Source of the DNA: Ustilago trichophora
Taxonomy: Eukaryota > Basidiomycota > Ustilaginomycetes > Ustilaginales > Ustilaginaceae
NCBI GenBank assembly: GCA_900323505.1
Contig: OOIN01000011.1
Location: 744,001-808,000, forward strand
Reading direction: 5' to 3'
DNA length: 64,000 nt
In this document: piece by piece, positions 46,013 through 56,632 of the stretch
How the letters are laid out: the number at the start of each line of letters is the position of its first letter
Position numbering within the stretch: the stretch's first letter is position 1
Notes under the pieces: model-generated
The model's database searches: none
What the model was told of the DNA's origin: nothing
Seen by the model: only the letters and a program-made list of their open reading frames with translations
Made by a program: the position numbers and the translations under genes

Positions 46013-47290
46013 CCGAATCGGATTCTCGGTCGAAGCATTGGCATGATTCGCCCGGGTGAGCTTGGTCAATTTATGCATTGCAAGACCATTCCGCAGCTTG
46101 CCAAAAATCTCTTGCCATTGTAGTCAATTCATCATCTTATCCATGCATGGTAAGAAAGGCACACTCCGGATAATACCGAGCGCGAACAATGGCGGGGGTT
46201 AGATATTAAGAGAAAAACAGTCTGTGGGCCTCGGTCACGAATGCAGATCATACACAGTCGGGCCGGCTATTTTTGGGACAATGATGAATTATGCGGGATG
46301 TCGCATCAAGAGTTCCGGGAATGTCTTTGCTACGAGGTGAGTTGAGGTAGATGCGGATCGGATTTGAACTGAATGTCAGCGCATCGGGAAACGATGATTC
46401 GATGCGGACTGGATGGGAGCACGCCGAGCAGAGGCGAGGATGCTTCCGTCGGATGCGCCCCGAGTCAAGCGGGATCCGACAGAGACAATGGGAGGAGTGT
46501 CGTTGAGAAGAGGCAGTCGAGGTCATTGTATTCCACCGCATCGCATCGTACCATGTCGTCATGATCATTGTTGTTTGGCAACACCTTTTACATGTGCGGA
46601 TTGGCCAACAAGGTGTTAGATGGAGATTGGGGCGGAGACGCTAGGTGATCTACAATGGCAAAGGATCAACCACCGCCGTGCGTAGAGGACAGAGTGTTGC
46701 ACAAGATGAAGGAGACTGGTAAATTCGATAAGGCAAACACAATGAAGGAAAGCGGGAGAGATCTCGCAGCTTTGTTCGAGAGCGGAGCTGTGAAAAAAGG
46801 CCAAGTTTCGAATGCCCAACCACAACCACAAAGAACAAAGACAAAGCAGATTTAGGCGGTACAGAACGAGAGAGAGAGAGAGAACTAACTACGTTGCAGA
46901 TGTTTTGAAATTCAGCTCAATATTCGAGACACACCAGACCAAACAATACAGGGTAGCCTCCATTCGGGACGCCACCATATGCAACTTACAGCTCTAAAAT
47001 ATGCAAGATCCGCCTCCGCACAATGCTTGCCATATCCAATCAGATCTGTATCTCTCTCTCATCTGTCAATGACGCATAGCAGAGCATGGAGAGAGAGAAA
47101 AAGAGGTAGCGTCAGATCCGCATCGGGTCCTCGGTTGCCTTCCGACTCAGCTGGCCTCTATCAGTTCCGGCATACCATGATCAACATCAGAGAGACACAA
47201 AGACGGAGAAGACCGGTCCATACCTCAACACTCTTCTTACTCTGGTGCACCCAGGCTCTCCGGCAATCTGGTCAAGCCGTAGGAGAACAA
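46013..47290. other. Gene-free region downstream of the cyclin gene
   Basis: This is the first part of a 4.7-kb gene-free stretch leading to the prf1-like gene. Short overlapping frames only; no motif was recognised beyond small GA-rich patches near 46870 and 47090. Confidence 0.4.
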
Positions 47291-47826
47291 TCACATCGTA
47301 AAAAAAGTATTTTCTCCTAGCTCAGGCAGGCCTCAGGCCGTTGATTGGCCTGAACTTTGAGCCAGGCCATGAGCCCAAGACAGTCACAGGCGGCCTGCCT
47401 GAAGTTTCAGGCAGATCAAAAAATAAAAATAAAAAAAATGCCTCCACCTGGACTCGAACCCATGCCTCCCACAGGCCATACTCTCGTCACACCTGCGCAC
47501 ATGTGTCTGCCTACCCACCTAGCCACACAGTCATTTTTGTGAATGATAGAAATGCGGCAAAATATGTATCACACAACTCAATTTTCGAACAAAAATAAAT
47601 ATTTGCAAAATTCAATGCCTTTAATTCGCATTTTTCTAAGGCAGGCCTCAGCCAGCGTCAGGCAGACCACCTGCCTCAAGTTGGGCCCAGGCAGCCCCGA
47701 GCCAGACCAACTGCATAACAGCCTCCAGGCAGGCCGACTGGCTGAGCAGCTGCCTGGAGGTTTCCAGCCCAACGCCCAGGCTGGAGCCTGCCTGAGTAAC
47801 GGGTGGAAACACTTCTTACGATGTGA
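47291..47826. mobile_element. 536-bp inverted-repeat (MITE/foldback-like) element
   Basis: The ends are inverted copies. TCACATCGTAA (47291-47301) is perfectly matched by TTACGATGTGA (47816-47826), and CTCAGGCAGGC (47321-47331) by GCCTGCCTGAG (47786-47796). The spacing is exactly equal, so a gapless 41-bp terminal inverted repeat shows about 30 matches. Inside are GC-rich CAGGC/GCCTG blocks with their own hairpins (TCAGGCC/GGCCTGA at 47333-47353; CCTCCAGGCAG/CTGCCTGGAGG at 47722-47760), an A/T-rich centre and a tRNA-like segment. AATCA occurs at both edges (47289 and 47826) and could be a target duplication overlapping the ends. No transposase is present, so it would be non-autonomous. Confidence 0.65.
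47431..47546 (-). repeat. tRNA-like Pol III promoter segment (SINE-like relic)
   Basis: On the minus strand an A-box-like TGGCTAGGTGGGTAGGC (47525-47509) is followed by a perfect B box GGTTCGAGTCC (47460-47450) and, 11 nt later, a T8 run (47438-47431) that would terminate RNA polymerase III. The T stem and acceptor stem do not pair, so it is not a functional tRNA. It lies inside the inverted-repeat element. It most resembles a tRNA of the Ser/Leu class in its A-box region. Confidence 0.6.
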
Positions 47827-48522
47827 ATCATAAAAATAATAAATAAAATCAATCAAAGACTTACCCTTCGGGATCGGCTTCGGTACCTCGAACCCCAGCA
47901 TACAGAATGACCCCTTGTGATAGAGAGCCAGACACACACACAGACACACACATATATGTGTTCTCGCTTGGTTTTCGCTTCGCTTCCCCTCCGCATCATG
48001 AGGGATGGCCATCATGGCAAGAATTCCGGCCTCGTGCTCTGCCGGCTAAAGCATTCTGATGGAAGATCACTTTGAATATTCCGTAGGCATAAGTCAACCT
48101 GTCCTTGGGGTACCGAGGTTGCTTGCTTGCGGAAGCACTACTGCAACTCATGCATGCAGTCTCGAACTGCGTCTCACGGGTTCGGTTGCATCTCTGCCTT
48201 TGCTCACTTGCTATACTGTACCTTTTGGCCTCGTGGTGAGCGACGCCGTAGCCGATCCATCAGCCGCTTTTTAGAGCTCTTTTCCTTCTTTCAAACACCT
48301 TCCTTGTGGGTTTTAGCGTCGGCTGCCAACTCCGCGGTTCGTACCTCCCAAAAACGCCACTTCTCTCTCTCTCTCTCTTCCTCTCTCTTCCTCTCTCTGC
48401 GGAGATCAGTTGGTGCTTGACGCTAACACGAACTGCTGACTAGCCATGCATTTGAAGAAGATCGGAACGAATCAACCGGATGGATTCGACAACCCGGTCG
48501 TCATCGATGCGCAATAAGGTCC
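47827..48522. other. Spacer with a second, decayed tRNA-like segment
   Basis: On the minus strand a D-arm-like TAGCCGGCAGAGCACGAGG (48048-48030) and a degenerate B-box-like GGTTCGAGGTA (47894-47884) lie about 150 bp apart. A TACTGTA heptamer is at 48214, and short CT and CA runs are at 48362-48400 and 47932-47953. No gene was recognised. Confidence 0.35.
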
Positions 48523-48553
48523 CATGACCATGACCATGATCATGACCATGCCA
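48523..48553 (+). repeat. Short (CATGAC)n-type hexamer repeat
   Basis: Five imperfect copies of a CATGAC/CATGAT hexamer lie in the prf1-like upstream region. Confidence 0.8.
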
Positions 48554-49590
48554 AGGCCATACCGCATTCGTCTCGTTCGGCCTCGGGATCCAGGTTCGGG
48601 AATCACCATGGCTTGGCAACAGCAAAATCGGTCAGTACCACCATAATGTGCCATTTCAAACTGCGAGTCCTCTCCGAGCTGGTCTGAACAGAGATATCCT
48701 ATCAGCCCGTGATTGGTCGATCGCCATACTGTGGCGTACCATGTCTGTGCTACAAATCCGGCCTGACCAGAAGGTTCTGCGAGATAGATGCTTTGGTACG
48801 TGTGCGTGGGTGCTATTCTCGGCCTGGGAAGCTGCAAAAAGATTGCAACCTTTCAAGTCCGAAGACAAAGCTCCCGCCACACCCATCCTCGAAAACACCT
48901 GATCTCCTCTGCTCAGCCTGACGATACAATAGAGTAAGTCGATTTTTGGTCTCATCACGTTTCAGGCTGCGGGGCTAGGATTGACATGCTACTGCATCAC
49001 CAATTGTTCTCACAATCCAACTTGCATCGGCAGAGACACAATAGCAAACAACTTGTTTAGGATCCAGTTGCTATCAATCCGCTTCGTGCCTGAATCCTTG
49101 GTGATACGACGGTGAGGGACGAACTGCCGTCGCCGCCTCGTTTCTGGTCCATCTCCCCCGGTGCCGGTCTAGTCAGCTCTCATGACAGCGAGGCGAGGCT
49201 GAAACGCTGACAACGGGTCTAAAACAAGGGTTCGCCTCCGGCGTCTGATGTTCCGTATTCGCTGATCACTTGGCATTTCTTCTCCAAGCACGACATCGTT
49301 TCAGATAAAGCATTGTAGTGTAGAGGTGATGGGAATGCATTTTCTCTCCAACACTTTTGTAAAAAGCCCCACACAAGAGGCGTTGCACGGTGGCAGACTG
49401 GTTTTACGTGTGTGTGTGTGTCTCTCTCCCACACTTTGCTGCTTCATACCGCTCCTTCATCTGAGATTTATGCCGAAGCACCGAGCTCATTGGTGAGATC
49501 TCTCCAACCCGCAGCCACCTTGCGGAGCTGCAAGTCTACACAGGCTGGTCTCAATCTCTAAAAACAAATCAAAGCCATTTCAGTACAACC

Positions 49591-49593
<3 letters not shown>

Positions 49594-49670
<77 letters not shown>
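49594..49670 (+). repeat. (CAA)25 trinucleotide repeat
   Basis: A 77-nt uninterrupted CAA run about 1.1 kb upstream of the prf1-like start codon and 140 bp before the first pheromone response element. Confidence 0.92.
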
Positions 49671-49812
49671 CCATACCAAACCGAACCAGACCATGCGATA
49701 GGGCATGGGCAGCACAATTCGGGAAGCTCTCTTTGAAATTTTTTTTTTCTCTAAAAAGAAAAAAACGAGATGCGCAAGCTTTGCACATGTGAATTCATGC
49801 GATCCCCCCAGC

Positions 49813-49821
49813 TCCCTTTGT
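49813..49821 (-). promoter_or_regulatory. Pheromone response element 1
   Basis: TCCCTTTGT is the exact reverse complement of ACAAAGGGA, the element bound by Prf1 in Ustilago maydis. It lies about 940 bp upstream of the prf1-like ATG. Confidence 0.65.
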
Positions 49822-49890
49822 ATGTGCAGATACACCTCACCGGTCTCGTGCCCCCCACCACTCTTTCATCGTACTTACAAAGCGTTGGAT

Positions 49891-49899
49891 TCCCTTTGT
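49891..49899 (-). promoter_or_regulatory. Pheromone response element 2
   Basis: A second exact TCCCTTTGT, 78 bp from the first and in the same orientation. A one-mismatch copy follows at 49912. I noticed no other exact copy in the window, which supports a specific autoregulatory role. Confidence 0.65.
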
Positions 49900-50758
49900 T
49901 GTGATACCCGTTTCCTTTGTTCTTTTCTTCCAGCCAAGTCTCAAAGCTACTGCTGCCAACACCGCAAACTAGCGCCAGATGGCTTTTCATGCTTCTTTGG
50001 TGGACCTTATGGTGGAGTCGTTTTGTGCATTTGATGGCCGACTCTTATCCATTGTTTCGCCTCCCGTGGTGCTATGAGTCTGCCTCTCTCTCCGTCTTGC
50101 CTCCGTCAGCCCTCCGTTTGCGGCCCCGATGCTGTGGAACACTGCGTACGAAGGTCTTGAACGGCGCTATGGCACGTTGTCCGCTGCTGCTATGCTTCCT
50201 GCCATTTCTTTGCCAAATAAGACCAGGTCCATGTCTTTTTTAGCGTGTGCTTTGCACACCAAATTGCATTGAGGCGTTTGCTTTGTTTGACATGGTCAGA
50301 GCTACTTTTGCACCGTGCACAAACTGCATCCTCTCCAACTCTCTCCGCCCATTGTTCCTACTTTGAATCTCGAGGCTCTTCCTTTTTTTTCCTATCTGGG
50401 CATGCAATGCGCTCGAATCAGCCGCTTGTGCTGTAGGCGCTTGCAGAAATCTAAACCCACCTTGCGCTTTGACGTGGCTCTCAAATGGGTCAAGGCCCCG
50501 CGAGGGCACTTCATTAGTCTCTTTCGGGTGTCGAGCATCTCAGACTCGAGATCGACCAAGCGCCATGACTGCTCTGCTTCCTTTGTTGGTTGCCGCGCTT
50601 CGGGGGAGGCAAGATGCTGCAGGACGAGCCTAATCTACATATTAGGAGGCCTACCTTGCCAAGTAGACCTTGACCATCGATTCCCCGGACCTCCTCCTTC
50701 ACCTCACTTTTCTCTCGTCAGACTTTGAGAGGGCCTACCCCCGACGTCGTTGAGGAAC

Positions 50759-52945
50759 ATGATGCCAAACCATACAGATGCCACCAGTGTCGCCTTAGGG
50801 TCGGCAAGGCGTGGTCACGTCGCCGTGGACTTGTTTCAAGGATGGTCGACGGAGGCTCAGGCCAGCAGTAGCGCTACAGTTGCACAGGCTAGCCACCAGC
50901 ATGACCTTGTGACAGTCAAACGTTCTCCTTCTCAGGAGAACGCGGTATCGGCCATTGAGGTTGCTGCACCACAATTCCAGTCCATCTCGTTCCCAAAGAA
51001 AGATATCACCTTGGCTGCTTCACTGTACACAGGATTCAAGGAGGAAGATGCGCAAGAACTTGAGAGGATCAAGCGTCTCCCACCATCCAAACGTCCCGGC
51101 GTGTCGCATGCCAAAAAGACGCCCCCCAACCACATCAAGCGGCCTCGCAACGCCTACATTATTTTCCGATCCCACACCGTCTCGCAGAAGCTTATACCCA
51201 AGGAGGTCGAACATGACCATCGCAACATCAGCCGTATCATCGCCCACATGTGGAAGAGCCTAGCCCCCGAGGAGCGTGCCCACTACGAGCATATTGCCAA
51301 GGAGGAAAAGGAGAGACACAAGCAACTCTTTCCCAACTATCGATACCAGCCTACGACGCGCCGAACGGGTGTCAACAAACGCAACGTCAAGAAGCTCGAA
51401 AATGGCGAGGAGGAGTGTCAAGAGATTGCCGACATCATCCTCAAGGCACAAGGCAAGGACGGTGTCATTCTTCGTTCGGGTCCGTCCAAAGCCATGAAAA
51501 GGGCACGCGAGGCGACGCGCGAAAAGAATTCGTCCACCGCTCCACCTCGCAAGCGTGCAAAGGTGACCAAACCGACCCGGATCGAATTGCCTCCCGCCGA
51601 GCAGATGCTCGAGACTGTATTCCTCCACCCGTCACCTTCCAACTCTCCTACGTCAGGCGCCAGTACTGGCCCTGGAGCCGTGCAGATCCCTTCTCCCGAA
51701 CCCTTCCGACTCGGCTCGAGGACACCTTCCATCGACCAAGGCCAGCCAGAGGCGACGGCAGAGCCCAGTCCGGTCATGGCCAACTTGTTGGGACGTAGAG
51801 CTTCATCGGTACCGCTGTTGCGACCTTGTTCACCCCCTCCTCCTTTTGTGGTGGCCAACCCACCGCCCCTCGAAGGAGCACATGACAGCAATGTCGGCTT
51901 TGACAGGGAGAATGGCGGCGACGTAAGTCATACGCAGATGGGCTTCTCGGACGAGCTCGTCATGCCGGCTCCCGCCTGGAAAGGACGCAAAGCACAGCCA
52001 CCGCCGATTCCCAACACATGGCAGCTCTGCTCGTACGACGATCAGTCGCTTCCTTCGCCACGGTCCTTTGACGGCCTTGGACAGTCGAGCAAGAATGCCA
52101 TGGGTCGACCTCGTACGGCGTTCCCCTCGACACCCAGCTCGGGCACCTTTCGCGGCTTCTTCCATCCATGGGCGTACGAGCAGGGCAACGATTCGATGCT
52201 CATCTCTCCCATGACGGCGTGCTTCCAAGATCTGAGGAGGCGCAGCTCGCTCGTACGTTCCGGTTTGGTGGCTGCTCGGCGACCGGGATCGTTTGGCATG
52301 GATGCACATGGCCATGCTGCTGGAAGGACAGCAGAGACGGGCGAGGGATCGCATTCTCTCCTTTCGGCAGCCGATCCGCGTCTTTCCGACATCCAGATGT
52401 TTGATCAAGCCGCTCGAGCGGCAGCTATTAGCCTGGAAGTGGAAGCACAGACGGGCGATATGGTGGATGCCAACGGTTTTGCTTTTGATCCTGCGCTCGA
52501 AGGAGAAGGTTGCGAGCCGGCGCCATCGTCATCGCTTCCGGTTCAGATGTCCCATGTCGGGCTTCATACCATCCAATCCCCTACCGCCAGTCCTCGCCCA
52601 TCGTTTTCCGGAAGCACGCTTGCTGCGGCTGCTCGCGACTGGGCCAGCATGAAGAGGCGTCGAAGCAAGATGGAGCAGCAACAGCATCAGCACCAGCACC
52701 AGAGAAGCGTCATTGAACCCGTCAGCAACTTGACCCCTTCATCAACCGACTTGTCCGCCACATGTGGTCAGGGAAGGATCGAGGCAGAGCCGCCGACTCT
52801 GTACAGGCCTTCTCTGGAAGAGTCGGTAGAGCGAGCAGTAATGCTGGCTCTTGGCAAGGATGCTGCATCCGGTGCTGATCGTGACGAGCGCAACTCCAAG
52901 ATTGTCCAACAGATCCTGTCGTCGCTCAACGCCGAGCTTACTCTT

Positions 52946-52988
<43 letters not shown>

Positions 52989-53242
52989 CCTCTTCGACCT
53001 ACGGCTCCGAGCTCGAACCTCCGCGCCACCCTGCAGGCAAGGCGCCGTCGCCCATCATCGAGCACAGCCGAAGAGCTTCGCAACGCATCCATTGCGGCTC
53101 GACATCGCCCTTCAAGCCGAGTCATCAGTACTTTACTGGTATGGCCGTGTCCAAACCGCTTCCATCGCCTTTGCAGCTCGTCATGTCGAACCATGAAATG
53201 TCTTCGGACGCCTCGTACGCATCTTCCCAGCATTGCAACTAG
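50759..53242 (+). CDS. prf1: HMG-box transcription factor, Prf1-like pheromone response factor
   Basis: The protein is 827 aa from the first ATG at 50759 (a second ATG follows at once). One MATA-type HMG box lies at about residues 124-200: IKRPRNAYIIFRSHTVSQ...NISRIIAHMWKSL...HYEHIAKEEKERHKQLFPNY. The rest is Ser/Pro-rich, with many S/T-P sites (such as SPSNSPTSG and QSPTASPRP) suitable for MAP-kinase control, and a 14-residue glutamine tract near the C-terminus. In U. maydis, Prf1 links cAMP and MAPK pheromone signalling to a- and b-mating-locus transcription. Length, box type and the two upstream response elements support prf1. A paralogous HMG regulator such as Rop1 is the main alternative. 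Confidence 0.72.
52946..52987 (+). repeat. CAG/CAA repeat encoding polyglutamine
   Basis: Fourteen consecutive glutamine codons (nearly all CAG, the last CAA) lie in the C-terminal part of the prf1-like gene and are likely length-polymorphic. Confidence 0.9.
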
Positions 53243-53904
53243 ATAACTTTAGCATCTCTTACATACTTTAGCATCTCTTTATTTGATAGCACATCTCAAC
53301 TTTTTGTCTCCCTGCCCGCATACATACAAGCACTTGCGGTCGTTTAATCCATGCATCTCTGTTTCTATGCGCAAGTCACCCGTCAGTGTGAGAGCGGTTT
53401 GGCGTTGTTGGACAGTTCCGTGGAAGAAAAAGGCTCGGCATCGATGCTCGCAAAGTTGGACCAAAGGCTGAGAGATCTGGTTAAAGTGCATCTGACGATC
53501 TTTCCGATCTTTTGATTTGATTAAAGATGTTAAGTCGCGACATCTGAATTCGGAGACTTGTTGGAAATTGTTTGCTGTAGAGCCGGTCACGTGCTTCAAA
53601 GATCAAAACTGTAAATTTTCAACGCCGTGCCTTCCAGGGAGCCGAAATTGAAGTCAGTTGCAGACAGACGGCGCACAAATCAGAATTCAAGATTTACGGG
53701 CGACACGAGCCCAAGCCCAAAAGACGAGAGAGGCAGGCTAGAGAGACAGTCTTGGAGTTTTGGAAACTTGTACTCAGAGCACCCAGCAGCACACCCTCGA
53801 ATCGAGTCGAGTCGAGTCGAGTCGGTGGCAGTCCAAGTTGTTCATCTCCTCGCGATCCACCTTGACACCGTCATCCTTCAAGATCCCATAGCATATACTT
53901 CAAG
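53243..53904. promoter_or_regulatory. prf1-like 3' flank and promoter of ribosomal protein eS4
   Basis: Directly after the prf1-like stop, ACTTTAGCATCTCTT occurs twice (53246 and 53265). Near the eS4 exon there are four tandem GAGTC units (about 53804-53824). No gene was recognised. Confidence 0.45.
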
Positions 53905-55629
53905 AGTAAGTGACCCACAACTACGGTAGCATCGGTAGCAGCATCATCATCACACGTTCTGGCACGGCATCACGAGCAACAGCATTGCAGCATGTACGAC
54001 GACCAACAATCCAGGTTTCAGCGTCGGTGGAGATGGACATTGGTGATTAGGATCAACCTTGGTCGTATCGTATGCATGGTCGCCCATTATTCAACAAGAG
54101 GCAATCTCCTCCTCGATCAATGATGCCGTAGCCGCGATATGATGATGATCCATGCCGTCAGATTGGTTTACAAATGGACACGGAACTCACCATTTTTGAT
54201 CGTCGTTTTGCAACAACCACCCATCGTCAACCCGCACACCATCGCCAACCTCAACCACCTACCAAACGCAAACGCATCGCTTTGACATCTTGTAGTGGTT
54301 CGCGGCCCCAAGCACCACCTTAAGCGCCTGAACGCTCCCTCCTCGTGGATGCTGGACAAGCTGTCCGGTACCTACGCCCCCCGACCTACCAACGGTCCCC
54401 ACAAGCTGCGTGAGGCCCTTCCCCTGGTCGTAAGTATCTCTTCTGCCGTTGGCACAGGCATTCCATCGACGAATCGGAGCATCACAAAGTACCTCGAAGG
54501 GAAAGCATTGGAAAGTTATCAGCATCGATGTAGGAGATTTGGACACACGCATGGAAAGCCGAACAGCAGCAAACAGGATCACAGGAGAATCCCAAGACGA
54601 CATGCTGGGCTGGCAGAGAAAGCGGTGCAAGTGCATAAATTCGGGAGGCATCAAGCACTATCAATACGGCAGAGTAGTGCAGACGCAGCAGACACGCTGT
54701 TTCATCCGGTTTTTAGAGCGTTGGAACAGTATGTCGACCGCGAAACGTTTTGCATCGCCGGTCAAAGATGGATAAAGAATGGTCAGATCAAGTATCGGCC
54801 TGCATGGAAGAGCATCTGGAACTTTTTTTTGCGGTTTCCCACACAAACGACCTTGGCGGCCGTCCCCCTCTAGCCACTATTGTGATGCTCCATCGATTCG
54901 TCTGCAGCACGAATGCACTTGCCCAAGGTTTGACGTCCATTCGCTGACCCTTTCTCCGCTTTCCTATCACAGATCCTCCTCCGCAACCGATTGAAGTACG
55001 CCCTCACCGGCCGTGAGGTCAACGCCATCACTGCCCAGCGTCTCATCAAGATCGACGGCAAGGTCCGCACCGACCCCACCTACCCCACTGGTTTCCAGGA
55101 CGTTGTCTCGATCGAGAAGTCGGGCGAGCACTTCCGTATCCTCTACGACGTCAAGGGCCGATTCATCGTCCACCGCATCACCGCCGAGGAGGCCTCGTAC
55201 AAGCTCCTCAAGGTCAAGAAGGTGCAGCTCGGTGCCCGTGGTGTCCCCCACATTGTCACCCACGACGGCCGCACCATCCGATACCCCGACCCCGCCATCA
55301 AGGTCAACGACACTGTCCGATTCGACATTGAGTCGCAGAAGATCCTCGACTTTGTCGCCTTCGACACTGGTGCCACCGTCATGGTCACTGGTGGTCGTAA
55401 CCAGGGCCGTGCCGGTGTCATCACCGGTAAGGAGCGTCACCTCGGTGGCTTCGACATTGTCCACATCCGCGATGTTCTTGGCCGTGATTTCTCCACCCGT
55501 CTCGGCAACGTTTTCGTCCTCGGCTCTGACAAGCCCATGATCTCGATGCCCCGTGGCGGTGGTGTCGCTCTCACTATCACCGAGGAGCGTGACCAGCGTC
55601 GACGACAGAAGGAGGCTCGTGGCCAGTAA
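53905..55629 (+). CDS. rps4: 40S ribosomal protein eS4 (RPS4)
   Basis: Gene: join(53905,54296..54429,54973..55629), 263 aa. The A of the start codon is the last base of exon 1 (...TTCAAGA | GTAAGT), and TG begins exon 2 (TTGTAG | TGGTTCGC), so a 390-nt intron interrupts the AUG. The spliced start [20 protein letters not shown] matches the family exactly in length. A 543-nt second intron follows LREALPLV, and exon 3 continues [16 protein letters not shown]. The S4, central and KOW parts are intact ([24 protein letters not shown]-like [22 protein letters not shown]). It is a structural protein of the small ribosomal subunit. The introns are typical of fungal ribosomal protein genes; I found no convincing snoRNA in them. 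Confidence 0.93.
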
Positions 55630-56632
55630 ATCTGATGCTACGACGTTTGTTCGCATGCATTCCAGTTCCTGTCCCCCGCGCTGTCCTCTCTCACCATCAT
55701 CACCTCAAAAATGTCTAGAGGTCCAAAGTAGAGTCTGAAAGCTGTGCTTTGCTCCTTGAGACAAAAACCTACGGTTGGGTCGCCATCCAAAATCCGATCA
55801 AATCGTAGTCCGGCATTCAATGTGGCGCTTTGCGCTGTTCTTTTTTCTTCACATCCAAAAACGGCTTCTTCTGTTCATCATTTCGTTCAGGCGTACTTGT
55901 CGCTTCAATGCCAAACTTGTATTCTTCCATGCTTCACGGCTGTTTGTCTGTCGGAGAGGAGTGTCACTGAAGTGTGGATGAGGTGGAGTGAACGTCAAGT
56001 CAAACGGCATGCGTGTCGGGCGATGGGAATGCGACAATGTCGGGTTGATTCTCGATCCAGTGAGTTGAGTATGGATCGATGGTGAGCGGTTTGACCAAGA
56101 CAAGCACACGCACAGTTGCGATGTGCGATTGTTGCTCTTGAAAGTGCGGTCCGTTCAGTAGCATCCTACCGGCGAACAAGCCTTATCGATGCAGGACGGT
56201 TCGCATGATTGTCGTCCCGAAAGAAGACGAGTATACCAAGGCATGTGTTGAGACTGCAGAGGGTCCATCAAAGGATTCAAGGATCGAGCGAGGCGAAGAA
56301 GACGACGATCCCTTCAACTTTACACCAAGTGAGAGCTTCCACTCGGGCGATAGATATATGGATCTAACATTCCACGACAAGCAGCATTTTGCCGCGGCTC
56401 CACATGCAAGAGGACCCTGAACCAAAAAGTAGTATTGGCTGAGCGCGTGTTGCACTTTCCTCCTCTCCTAATGAATGCTGATCGACACCATCCTTGCCTT
56501 CGTACGTCCACTGCATCGACTCTTTACAGCAAAGTAACGCTCCCAAGTATATACACTACATCGTCCATGACTGTCCCCTCACGCATCTCCTCCTGCTCTT
56601 GAAGGCACTCCTCCACCACAGGCTGGGTCACA
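55630..56632. other. eS4 3' region and promoter of the MFS gene
   Basis: This 1.0-kb stretch has only short overlapping frames. No gene or structured element was recognised. Confidence 0.4.

Larger units (their letters stand above)
48554..50758 (+). promoter_or_regulatory. Upstream regulatory region of the prf1-like gene
   Basis: This 2.2-kb stretch holds no recognisable gene. It contains the (CAA)n repeat at 49594-49670, two exact pheromone response elements (49813 and 49891) and two one-mismatch versions reading TTCCTTTGT (49912-49920 and 50578-50586). The DNA from about 49900 onwards is C/T-rich and may be a long 5' leader. Confidence 0.6.

Noticed and set aside
47431..47546. Functional tRNA gene
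   Set aside because: A and B boxes are good, but the T stem and acceptor stem do not pair, so it is reported only as a tRNA-like relic.
54430..54972. Possible box C/D snoRNA in eS4 intron 2 (GTGATGC ... CTGA)
   Set aside because: The C box is imperfect, no terminal stem forms, and the CTGAC is better explained as the branch point.
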